From Sulfobacillus acidophilus DSM 10332 (GTDB lineage Bacteria; Bacillota; Sulfobacillia; Sulfobacillales; Sulfobacillaceae): a stretch of DNA of 64,000 nucleotides. The DNA is taken from the NCBI GenBank assembly GCA_000237975.1, contig CP003179.1, forward strand, positions 3,192,270 to 3,256,269. The letters are read 5' to 3'. The position numbers were made by a program, and so were the translations under genes. Under the pieces are notes generated by a model. It was not told where the DNA came from and searched no databases. It worked only from the letters and a program-made list of their open reading frames with translations. This document shows, one piece after another, positions 35,006 through 42,804 of the stretch; the first letter of the stretch is position 1; each line of letters opens with the position of its first letter.

Positions 35006-36475
35006 CTACCCTCCTGACTGGCTATTTGAATTAGGACTATATAAGTTCGTAAGCAATTGGTTTTCCGATGCTGCCGAAGTAATGGCATTTACCCACTGGC
35101 CATATTCGGTAATCGCTTGATTTTGAAGAGCCACTAATTGATTATCCGCCATGGTCATGTTACTTTGGGCTTGCGCAACCTCCGTTTGAAGTTGTGCTAT
35201 AGCCTCTCCGGTCGTGCTATTCGTTCCGTTCTCAAACCCGTTGAGGATGGTCGATACGGCACCGGATATTGCCTCGAAAACATTTTGTACCGCGGTAGGA
35301 TTACTGTTCAAGGCCGCTTGCAAGGTCGCTTGATTAAGCGTCATCGTGCCATTATCGGATGAGCTGAAAGTAATCCCTAAATCGGCCAACGACTGATAGG
35401 GATTAGAACTTAACGTCGTATTACCGTACCATTGCCCCAACGATGCTTCGACCTGATTCATTACCATAACCGGGATAGGAGAAGTCAGAACCTGATTCGG
35501 GTTTACCTGAAAGTTTGCCGCACCCGTTTGCAGACCCGCTCCAGGCATAGTGGATAATGCCAGGTTTTCGGTATCCTTGACCCACTGGTTCCAATCATTA
35601 ACAAACGATTGGACGTTCTGAACCATCGCAGAAGTGTCCGGCCCTATCGTTATTGTCGTCGTGCCCGTGCCCACTGCACTCAAGGTCACCCCTGGGATCG
35701 CATTCGTGATCGCATTATTATTGCTAAAGTCGATAATATTAGATGTATTGGATCCGAATTGAAGGGTCCCAGGACTTGCGGCTTGAAGAACGACCGAGCT
35801 TAGCTTTGCCCCTGAACTATTCACAAAGCCTAGGGTGTAAAGAGGATCCGACGATCCGCCATCGGCATAGTAAATCGTCTGATCGGTTTGATTAGCTTGG
35901 ATTTGTAAGGTATATTGGCCGCTTGCCGGCGACACGACGGTAGCTGTCACGCCCATATTCGCATTATCAATAGCTTGTGCGATTTGGTCCAACGTTTCGC
36001 CGGATGTCACGCTAATCCATGTCGAGGACGACGTGGGCGCCGATCCTAATTGGATGCTAAAACTTCCGGTAATGCCTAGAGCCGTGGTAGGGCTTGAAAT
36101 TGCACTGGGTGGTTGCCCTTGGTCAAGCTCCGCGGCGGCTAACGAGTCGACTTGTATCGAGTAAGATCCCGACTGTGCACTGCCGTCTACCGCCACGTTA
36201 TTAATGACCTGAGTATTACTCGATGTCCCGGATAATTGTTGATAAGTCGTCGAATCCGTCAACGTCGTTAAGCTGGATAATACCGCGGCGGCATCGCCTT
36301 TCAGGGTAGTCCACGCGCTTTCCTGTGCCTGAAAAGAGTTCACTTGATTATTTAATGTCGTTATTTGTTGCTGTACCCCTGACGTCATCAGTGCCTCGAA
36401 TTGTTGCAAAGACATATCGTTCAACAATTGGGCAATGGGATTATTACCAAATAAGCCTCCGAGATTTATCGCCAC
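35006..36475 (-). CDS. fliD: Flagellar filament cap protein FliD
   Basis: A 489-residue filament cap protein. The N-terminal FliD domain (residues 1-100) has coiled-coil character (MSLQQFEALMTSGVQQQI), and the C-terminal FliD domain begins near 230-250 and ends in a coiled coil (AQAQSNMTMADNQLVALQNQ). A count of the translation shows three Lys and no Arg in 489 residues, a striking depletion. It lies 66 bases after flagellin, with a perfect hairpin between them, and 6 bases before fliS. It caps the growing filament and folds flagellin on the outside of the cell. Confidence 0.93.
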   Translation of the reverse strand: MAINLGGLFGNNPIAQLLNDMSLQQFEALMTSGVQQQITTLNNQVNSFQAQESAWTTLKGDAAAVLSSLTTLTDSTTYQQLSGTSSNTQVINNVAVDGSAQSGSYSIQVDSLAAAELDQGQPPSAISSPTTALGITGSFSIQLGSAPTSSSTWISVTSGETLDQIAQAIDNANMGVTATVVSPASGQYTLQIQANQTDQTIYYADGGSSDPLYTLGFVNSSGAKLSSVVLQAASPGTLQFGSNTSNIIDFSNNNAITNAIPGVTLSAVGTGTTTITIGPDTSAMVQNVQSFVNDWNQWVKDTENLALSTMPGAGLQTGAANFQVNPNQVLTSPIPVMVMNQVEASLGQWYGNTTLSSNPYQSLADLGITFSSSDNGTMTLNQATLQAALNSNPTAVQNVFEAISGAVSTILNGFENGTNSTTGEAIAQLQTEVAQAQSNMTMADNQLVALQNQAITEYGQWVNAITSAASENQLLTNLYSPNSNSQSGG

Positions 36476-36503
36476 CGAAAGACCCTCCTTCCGTCTCGAG
36501 CGA

Positions 36504-36528
36504 TTCCGGGCGGTTAACCCGCCCGGAA
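36504..36528 (-). promoter_or_regulatory. Hairpin between flagellin and fliD
   Basis: TTCCGGGCGG (36504-36513) pairs with CCGCCCGGAA (36519-36528), a perfect 10-bp stem. It follows the flagellin stop on the minus strand. No T-run follows, so it is probably a processing or stabilising structure and may allow much flagellin mRNA with limited fliD expression. Confidence 0.55.
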
Positions 36529-36541
36529 CCTTATCCGCCGG

Positions 36542-37720
36542 TTATCCCAACAGTTTCAACACTAATTGAGGTAGTTGCTGAGCCGTTTGGAGAGCCTGAA
36601 TACCTGTTTGAGCCAATATCTGTTCTTGGGCAAACTGACTGGTTACCGAGGCCATGTTAGCATCCATGATCGTGGACCGCGAGGCCTGCAGATTGGTGGT
36701 CTCGGTTTGCAGGTTACTAATCGTGGTATTGATCTGATCCAGGTTAGCCCCCACTTGCGACTGGGCATTGCTTAAGATGGCCAGCGCATTTTGGGCCTGT
36801 GTGATCGCATACTGAGCACCGCCCTGAGACGTTACGTTGATGGTGCTCAACCCTAAGGACGCGCTGTTAAAGTTACCGAAGTTAACCGTCATGGTGTCCG
36901 GCGTGGCATTATTGGGACCGGTCTGAAACTCTAACGTCGATTGGGCCGACACGCTAAAGTTCGCGCCTACCGGTCCAGTGGCCGTTTCCACATCATATTG
37001 GTTGACCTGAACGACAAACGAAGTGGTCGCCGTGCCCGCGTTGCCACCGGCAACCACTTGAAGCGAAATAGCCGAGGTCGTATTAATGTTGGTAATACTT
37101 GCCGCCGCCACAGTGGCTCCGTTCTGATAAACCGTAACAACATCGATGTTGCTGACGCTGACCCCGTTAATGGTCGCACTCGAAACAAATTGCACACTGA
37201 CCGAATACGCACCGGATACGGCCGCGCCTGAGTCCGAACCCAAATACACATTCGTAACCCCGGCGGAACCCGTAGCGGCCACATTCGCCGTCTGGGCTCC
37301 GTACTGCCCTCCGAGCACAACTTCGTTGTTGTAGGAAAGATTCTGGGAAACATTGTCCAGTGTTGCTAAAAGTTGCGTAATTTGATCTTGAATCGCCTGC
37401 GTGTTCTGGGCGTTGTTAGTGCTGTTGGACGCTTGAGTCGCTAGTTGCTGAATTTGTTGCACAATCTGGATGTCGGTCTGGATACCCCCATTAGCCACAT
37501 TCAACAAATTCGACGCCTCATTGGCATTGGACAGTGCTGCATTGGTACCGCCCAACTCGCCCGTCATGAGGTTGGCAATGGCTAATCCGGAAGGATTGTC
37601 GGCAGGCGAGTTGATTTGTAAGCCGGTCGACATCTCCTGTTCGATTTGTTGCAAGGTGTTGTTCGTCTGATAAAGCGCATTCTGCGCAAAAAGCGCAGGC
37701 ACATTGGTATTGATGATCAT
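36542..37720 (-). CDS. hag: Flagellin
   Basis: A 392-residue flagellin. The conserved D0/D1 ends are clear: MIINTNVPALFAQNAL with STGLQINSPADNPSGLAIAN (N-terminal) and QVGANLDQINTTISNL with ANMASVTSQFAQEQILAQTG (C-terminal). The centre is Ser/Thr/Asn/Ala-rich. The whole protein holds one Lys (near the last residues) and one Arg, and no Cys, an extreme basic-residue loss that fits exposure at low pH. AAGGAGGAT (minus strand, 37734-37726) is the ribosome binding site. The protein is secreted through the flagellar type III channel and polymerises into the filament. Neighbouring glycosyltransferases suggest glycosylation. Confidence 0.95.
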   Translation of the reverse strand: MIINTNVPALFAQNALYQTNNTLQQIEQEMSTGLQINSPADNPSGLAIANLMTGELGGTNAALSNANEASNLLNVANGGIQTDIQIVQQIQQLATQASNSTNNAQNTQAIQDQITQLLATLDNVSQNLSYNNEVVLGGQYGAQTANVAATGSAGVTNVYLGSDSGAAVSGAYSVSVQFVSSATINGVSVSNIDVVTVYQNGATVAAASITNINTTSAISLQVVAGGNAGTATTSFVVQVNQYDVETATGPVGANFSVSAQSTLEFQTGPNNATPDTMTVNFGNFNSASLGLSTINVTSQGGAQYAITQAQNALAILSNAQSQVGANLDQINTTISNLQTETTNLQASRSTIMDANMASVTSQFAQEQILAQTGIQALQTAQQLPQLVLKLLG

Positions 37721-37725
37721 CGTTC

Positions 37726-37734
37726 ATCCTCCTT
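37726..37734 (-). promoter_or_regulatory. Flagellin ribosome binding site, also a possible CsrA site
   Basis: On the minus strand the sequence CAAGGAGGATGA includes the ribosome binding site AAGGAGG and resembles the CsrA recognition pattern with its central GGA. In Bacillus subtilis one CsrA site overlaps the hag ribosome binding site in just this way. The assignment here is by analogy. Confidence 0.5.
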
Positions 37735-37745
37735 GATTTTGAAGA

Positions 37746-37762
37746 CCCAACATCCTGTTGGG
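37746..37762 (-). promoter_or_regulatory. Leader hairpin with a GGA loop, candidate CsrA site
   Basis: On the minus strand CCCAACA-GGA-TGTTGGG is a perfect 7-bp stem with a GGA loop, and ACAGGATGT matches the CsrA consensus. It lies about 15-20 bases upstream of the flagellin ribosome binding site, in the 5' leader. The arrangement (hairpin site plus a second site at the ribosome binding site) copies the CsrA-controlled hag leader of B. subtilis. Confidence 0.6.
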
Positions 37763-37873
37763 CGATTCATATTCTAATGTACCGGGTTGATCTATAGGTC
37801 ACCAAAAATTAGACGAGAAATTCCCTATCATTTACGCTTATAGGTGGACTAGTTCAATATTGGGAGGACATTT

Positions 37874-40093
37874 ATGCGGATTTTGTGGGAAGGCCCAGTA
37901 TATCGTCCCTTAAGTCTTGATAAAATCAACCGGAATTTGTGCCTGCAAGGCCTCGCCCACGGCCATGAAGTGATTGTCCGACCAACGGAACCGGCTTCAC
38001 CCGACACCCCCCCGGACGAAGGATCCTTAGCCAAAATCAAACCCATTCTCGGAGGCTACGAACCCGCAGATTGGCATGTCCGCCATATGTGGCCACCCTA
38101 TTGGAGCAACCGGTGTGGGCCGTTGATTCTCAATCAACCGTGGGAATTTGGTGTTATTCCCGATCAATGGATCGAGCCGATAAGGCACCGGGTAGCTAAA
38201 CTCATCGTGCCTTCGCATGCCGTTCAAGAAATGTTTCTGGAATCGGGTATCCCCCGGGAAAAAATCACTGTCATCCCTAATGGCGTTGACCCCTCCATTT
38301 ATCATCCGTACGGGCCGACTGTCTCCTTGCCGTTACAGCATAAGACGGTATTTCTATGGGTTGGAGGGTTTCTCCCGCGAAAGGGGCTGGATATCTTAAT
38401 TAAGGCCTATCTGAAAGCATTTCACAAAAATGACGATGTGCTCCTGTTAATTAAAGCGGTAGGCCTTAAAAGCGCCTACAAAGATACCCTATTCCCCCCA
38501 GAACTTGTTGATGCGCTGAATAATCCCAACGCGCCTCCGATCAACCTGATTCATCAAGATCTGGACGAAATGCAAATGGCGGGCCTCTATCGATCGGTCA
38601 CCGCATTGATTTCCCCGTATCGTGGGGAGGGCTTTAACCTTCCTGTCCTAGAAGCTATGACCACCGGATGTTTGGTTGCGGCCAGCGATACGAATCCAAC
38701 GAACGAATTTGTTCCCGACCACGTGGGATGGCGTATTCCGGGAACTCGCCAATATTCCGCCGTAGAATATTCCACCAAGCCGGGCTGGCAGTTTGAGCCG
38801 AACCTTGAGGGTTTGATCGAAGTTCTACGGACGATCGCCAACCTTTCTAGAGATGAACGGAATCGGCGGAGCGAAGCCGGAAGACACTGGGCTTTACAAC
38901 GTTATTCATGGGAACGAATATGGCAAGGTTGGGAAGAGGTATTACAAGATCCCCCGGTGAAAAATCACTGGTTCTTGGCATCGCCTCCGCCAAATCACAT
39001 CATCTGGCATGGACCGATCCGTAATGCTTCCGGATATGCCGCAGAATCCCGGGCATTTCTGAAAGCCCTGCCGGCCACCGGCATTTTACCGCGTATTATC
39101 GATGCTAGCGGCATGCAAAAAGATAGCGTTACGCCGGAAGAAGAAACCTTTTTACGCGCTTTAGAACAAATTCCGGTGAGCCGCAACACCCTCGCGATTC
39201 ATAGCGTACCGGCCTGGGGCGCCATCAGACGCCGCCAAGGGGTCGACCTTATCCGAACCATGTTTGAGACGAACGCAATTCCTGAAGAATGGCCTAAGAT
39301 TTTAAACAATTTCCCGGGGGTTATTGTACCGAGTCAATTTAACCGAAATACGTTTATTGAATCCGGAATCTCTGATGAGAAAATCTTTATTACCCCTAGC
39401 CCGGTCAACACGGATTTATATCGTCCCCCGACAAACCCAAAACCGGGTAACCGTCTAAAATTTATTTCCATTTTCGATTGGATCGATCGGAAAGGTTGGG
39501 ATGTGCTTATTAAGGCATGGATTTCCGCATTTACCCCGAACGATCCCGTTCAACTAGTCATTAAGACGACACGGATAGCCAATCAAACGGCCGATCCCCG
39601 ACAAGCCATCGTAAAACTCGTCGAATCCCAAGGCTATCACATCGACCATATCGCACCCATTCAAGTCATAATCGAACAATGGACAGAACCCCAAATTGTC
39701 GCTTTTTATCAAGCTGCCGATGTTTTTGTGCTACCGACCCGCGGTGAAGGATGGGGTCGACCAATTCTCGAAGCTATGGCAACCGGTCTATTGGTTATTG
39801 CAACAGATTGGAGCGGTCAAACCGATTATTTAAACTCTTCCAATGCACTCCCTCTCAAAACCAAGGGGATTAGACCTGTTCCGGTTAATACCGATATGGC
39901 CGTTTTGAAAGGACAGATGTGGGCTGAACCGGACGTCGATCATTTAATTGAATTATTGAGATGGAGCCGAGACCATTTTTCGCACACCGAAAATATCCGC
40001 CGTCAAGCACGCCTGACCGCCGAATTGTATCACCCTACGAAAGTGATTATACAATTGGTCGAGGTGCTTGCCCAATTTGGCATCCAGGTTTAA
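37874..40093 (+). CDS. Tandem two-domain glycosyltransferase (GT4-GT4)
   Basis: A 739-residue protein of two GT-B glycosyltransferase units in tandem. The first (about residues 1-365) has IPREKITVIPNGVDPSIY and the E-x7-E motif in RGEGFNLPVLEAMTTG. The second (about 370-739) begins HIIWHGPIRNASGYAAESRA and has RGEGWGRPILEAMATG. GGGAGGACA precedes the ATG at 37874. It is divergent from flagellin and convergent with the GDP-sugar gene at 40090 (4-base overlap). Both domains look active, so it could add two sugars in turn. A role in flagellar or surface glycan synthesis is inferred. Confidence 0.88.
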   Translation: MRILWEGPVYRPLSLDKINRNLCLQGLAHGHEVIVRPTEPASPDTPPDEGSLAKIKPILGGYEPADWHVRHMWPPYWSNRCGPLILNQPWEFGVIPDQWIEPIRHRVAKLIVPSHAVQEMFLESGIPREKITVIPNGVDPSIYHPYGPTVSLPLQHKTVFLWVGGFLPRKGLDILIKAYLKAFHKNDDVLLLIKAVGLKSAYKDTLFPPELVDALNNPNAPPINLIHQDLDEMQMAGLYRSVTALISPYRGEGFNLPVLEAMTTGCLVAASDTNPTNEFVPDHVGWRIPGTRQYSAVEYSTKPGWQFEPNLEGLIEVLRTIANLSRDERNRRSEAGRHWALQRYSWERIWQGWEEVLQDPPVKNHWFLASPPPNHIIWHGPIRNASGYAAESRAFLKALPATGILPRIIDASGMQKDSVTPEEETFLRALEQIPVSRNTLAIHSVPAWGAIRRRQGVDLIRTMFETNAIPEEWPKILNNFPGVIVPSQFNRNTFIESGISDEKIFITPSPVNTDLYRPPTNPKPGNRLKFISIFDWIDRKGWDVLIKAWISAFTPNDPVQLVIKTTRIANQTADPRQAIVKLVESQGYHIDHIAPIQVIIEQWTEPQIVAFYQAADVFVLPTRGEGWGRPILEAMATGLLVIATDWSGQTDYLNSSNALPLKTKGIRPVPVNTDMAVLKGQMWAEPDVDHLIELLRWSRDHFSHTENIRRQARLTAELYHPTKVIIQLVEVLAQFGIQV

Positions 40094-40983
40094 TTGACGG
40101 ACGTTAAAATGTCTTGGAGCGTTTTCTCCCACGGAATACGCGGTCGCCAACCGGAAATCCGCTCGAACCGGCGAGGGTCCCCAATCAACACGGGGACCTC
40201 CTGAGGGCGGTATCGTTGAACATCTTGTTCAACCACCAAATCCCGTCGGTTACTAAGGCGAACCAAATCATGTAAAATCTCTTGAAGACTTCGCCCAACA
40301 CCCGAACACAAGTTATATACGCCGGAAATTGTTGGCGACTCGATGGCCCAAGAATACGCCGAGACCACATCCCGGACATCAAGAAAATCACGAATAACCG
40401 ACAAATCTCCCACGCGAATAATCTTGGTGGCGGGGTTGCGAATTTGATGAACAAATGAAGGAATCGCAAAAGCTGGAGATTGTCCCGGGCCGATATGGTT
40501 GAACGGACGAAAAATGGTGAGCCGAGGGGATTGACCGCTAGCCCCTTGTAGCTGGGTTAATAATTGTTCCACAGCGGCTTTGGATATACCGTAAGGATTT
40601 TTTGGCCGCATAGGCATCTCTTCCGAAAGGGGTTGACTTCCATAACTACCGTAGACTTCGGAAGAACTGATATAAATAAAATGTTGAATCGGCAAGCCGC
40701 GAATCGCTTCCCACAAGTTTAACGTGCCTAAAACATTCACGGCAAATGTTGATTGAGGGTGGGTCCAAGAGTGTTTAACGGAACTTTGTGCCGCCAAATG
40801 AATGATAACCTCGGGAATAACCGGCTCCAGGGCTTGTGCCACTTCCGACGGATTCAACAAATTCACTGGACAGTTAGCCGCAGCCGGTCCGCACCACTCG
40901 ATAATGTGATGACCTCGATCACGCAATACCAACTTCAAATGTTGTCCAACAAATCCGTCTGCTCCCGTCATCAGGATACGCAA
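40090..40983 (-). CDS. GDP-6-deoxy-4-keto-hexose reductase (NAD-dependent epimerase family)
   Basis: A 297-residue extended SDR. The nucleotide-binding GADGFVGQHL is at residues 7-16, the Ser/Tyr/Lys catalytic set is in YISSSEVYGSYG (near 108-119) and PYGISKAA (near 132-139). Its close coupling to GDP-mannose 4,6-dehydratase (20 bases upstream) suggests GDP-4-dehydro-6-deoxy-D-mannose reductase (Rmd type), which makes GDP-D-rhamnose. Other 4-ketoreductases (for GDP-talose or GDP-fucose-like sugars) remain possible. Confidence 0.82.
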   Translation of the reverse strand: MRILMTGADGFVGQHLKLVLRDRGHHIIEWCGPAAANCPVNLLNPSEVAQALEPVIPEVIIHLAAQSSVKHSWTHPQSTFAVNVLGTLNLWEAIRGLPIQHFIYISSSEVYGSYGSQPLSEEMPMRPKNPYGISKAAVEQLLTQLQGASGQSPRLTIFRPFNHIGPGQSPAFAIPSFVHQIRNPATKIIRVGDLSVIRDFLDVRDVVSAYSWAIESPTISGVYNLCSGVGRSLQEILHDLVRLSNRRDLVVEQDVQRYRPQEVPVLIGDPRRFERISGWRPRIPWEKTLQDILTSVN

Positions 40984-41003
40984 TCATTAGCCCTCCACAT
41001 CCT

Positions 41004-42002
41004 CTATTGCCTAAGCGGCTGATGCAATGCGGTGCCCCCATGACGGGCAACCAAATTGATATCCGCCTCAACCATTAATTGGATTAATTGGTCAAATGTG
41101 ATGCTCGGCTGCCAACCTAAATTCTTGCGTGCTTTTGACGCATCGCCAATTAATAAGTCGACCTCGGCAGGACGAACCAGTTGAGGATCCAATTTCACAT
41201 ATTGTCGATAATCGAGGCCCGCCATCTGAAAGCTTTTTTCTACCCATTCTCGAACGCTGTGAGTTTCTCCGGTCGCCAACACATAATCGTCGGGTTGATC
41301 CGCTTGCAACATGCGCCACATACCTTCAACATAGTCCGGGGCATAACCCCAATCCCTTTGGGCCTCCAAATTACCGAGTCGCAATTCATGACGAAGTCCG
41401 GCTTTGATTTGAGCCACGGCATACGTCACCTTGCGTGTCAGAAACTCCAATCCGCGTCGAGGAGATTCATGGTTAAATAATATGCCAGAACATGCAAACA
41501 GACCATAACTTTCCCGGTAATTGACCGTAATCCAGTGCCCGTATAATTTGGATACCCCATAAGGACTTCGCGGGTAGAACGGCGTCGTTTCGTTTTGAGG
41601 CACGCATTGGGCCTTTCCGAACATTTCACTGGTAGATGCTTGATAGAAACGGATACGAGGGTTGACGTCCATAATCGCATTCAATAGACGGGTCACCCCA
41701 AGAGCGGTTACCTCACCGGTTAAAATCGCCTGGCTCCAACTCTCGGGAACAAACGATTGGGCCGCTAAATTATAAATTTCGTCGGGACGGGTTTTTTCTA
41801 TAATTTGACGGAGGGATCGCTCGTCTAACAGATCTCCAGACACCAAGTGCAGCCGATCCGACAAATGATTAATCCGCTCGGTTGGTGTGGTGCTTGTCCG
41901 TCGAATGATTCCATAGACGGTATAATTTTTTTGGAGGAGAAGCTCTGCCAGATACGATCCGTCTTGACCGGTAACACCTGTGATTAGGGCCGTTTTGGCC
42001 AT
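41004..42002 (-). CDS. gmd: GDP-mannose 4,6-dehydratase
   Basis: A 332-residue extended SDR. The N-terminal [19 protein letters not shown] (residues 5-23), [13 protein letters not shown] (near 80-92), the catalytic Tyr-Lys in [15 protein letters not shown] (near 142-156) and [15 protein letters not shown] (near 177-191) are all hallmark segments. It turns GDP-D-mannose into GDP-4-keto-6-deoxymannose using bound NADP. It is followed by the reductase and preceded by a methyltransferase on the same strand, forming a deoxyhexose set next to the flagellar genes. Confidence 0.95.
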   Translation of the reverse strand: MAKTALITGVTGQDGSYLAELLLQKNYTVYGIIRRTSTTPTERINHLSDRLHLVSGDLLDERSLRQIIEKTRPDEIYNLAAQSFVPESWSQAILTGEVTALGVTRLLNAIMDVNPRIRFYQASTSEMFGKAQCVPQNETTPFYPRSPYGVSKLYGHWITVNYRESYGLFACSGILFNHESPRRGLEFLTRKVTYAVAQIKAGLRHELRLGNLEAQRDWGYAPDYVEGMWRMLQADQPDDYVLATGETHSVREWVEKSFQMAGLDYRQYVKLDPQLVRPAEVDLLIGDASKARKNLGWQPSITFDQLIQLMVEADINLVARHGGTALHQPLRQ

Positions 42003-42059
42003 TCCCTACCCACCTCTCAAATTTACTGACTGTAGACTCGCGTGTAATATTGCGCCAAG

Positions 42060-42737
42060 TTATCGAAGAGTTTCTTTATATGCGATAACCGCATAGTCTT
42101 GTGGACCATATAACCATTGATTTAATACGTGAGCGTTGGGAACGGAAAGAGGCACTTGCATATGTTGGGGGACCGGAGAAAAATATTCAATCGTCGACGA
42201 TGAGAATCCCGCTTCGGAAACCATAAACTGCAAAAGCTCCGGAGGTAGAGGAAGAACGTGAGTCGGATCGTACGCAAAATGGTTCCAGGCCCATAATGAT
42301 GACACATTGACGGTTTCAAAGATAACCATTCCCCCGACATCAAGTGCATCAAAAGCGAGATTCAGAACTTCCCAAACCATGGGAGCCGTCCAATGTTCCA
42401 ATACTTGAAAAGCCGTGATGACCGAAAAGGAATGGGCCGACTGACTGCGAAGAAATTCCAACGCATCACGGCAAACCACATGGAGTCCCTGATTTTTGAG
42501 GTTTTCCGCTAACAGGGGATTAAGCTCGATACCTATAGAAGATATTTTGGCCGCATTTAAGACCGTCAACCATTCTCCCCGACCGGATCCAATATCCATC
42601 ACAGGCTTTTGAAGAACATTGTAAACCTCTTGAACTCTGGTTAAATATCGGGATTCCTGATCCTGCCTAATCCTCTCAACCGGTCCCCGAAATTGATCCG
42701 CCAGCCTGTTCATCAATTCATCCCATGATTTCGCCAT
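42060..42737 (-). CDS. Class I SAM-dependent methyltransferase
   Basis: A 225-residue methyltransferase. The SAM-binding motif VMDIGSGRGEW is near residues 46-56, the acidic loop IGIELNP near 68-74 and the post-I VITAFQVLEHW near 105-115. The remaining helices (for example FAYDPTHVLPLPPELLQFM) are common in sugar or lipid O-methyltransferases of glycan clusters. A Gly-rich ribosome binding site lies upstream within a GC-rich stem (CCCCCC at 42744-42749 and GGGGGG at 42762-42767). It leads the methyltransferase-gmd-reductase run and may methylate the deoxy sugar. Confidence 0.82.
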   Translation of the reverse strand: MAKSWDELMNRLADQFRGPVERIRQDQESRYLTRVQEVYNVLQKPVMDIGSGRGEWLTVLNAAKISSIGIELNPLLAENLKNQGLHVVCRDALEFLRSQSAHSFSVITAFQVLEHWTAPMVWEVLNLAFDALDVGGMVIFETVNVSSLWAWNHFAYDPTHVLPLPPELLQFMVSEAGFSSSTIEYFSPVPQHMQVPLSVPNAHVLNQWLYGPQDYAVIAYKETLR

Positions 42738-42804
42738 CCGTATCCCCCCATGACCAGTGTAGGGGGGGCACTATCAAAACGCCAAATGACAAGCACGCTT
42801 TAAA

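Noticed and set aside
37770-37850. Sigma-D (flagellar) promoter for flagellin
   Set aside because: The best match, TAAA with CGTCTAAT 15 bases away, differs too much from the sigma-D consensus to be annotated.
42744-42768. CCCCCC/GGGGGG stem as a terminator of the debranching-hydrolase operon
   Set aside because: No T-run follows, and it lies downstream of that operon's last gene but overlaps the methyltransferase ribosome binding site, so a terminator call is not supported.
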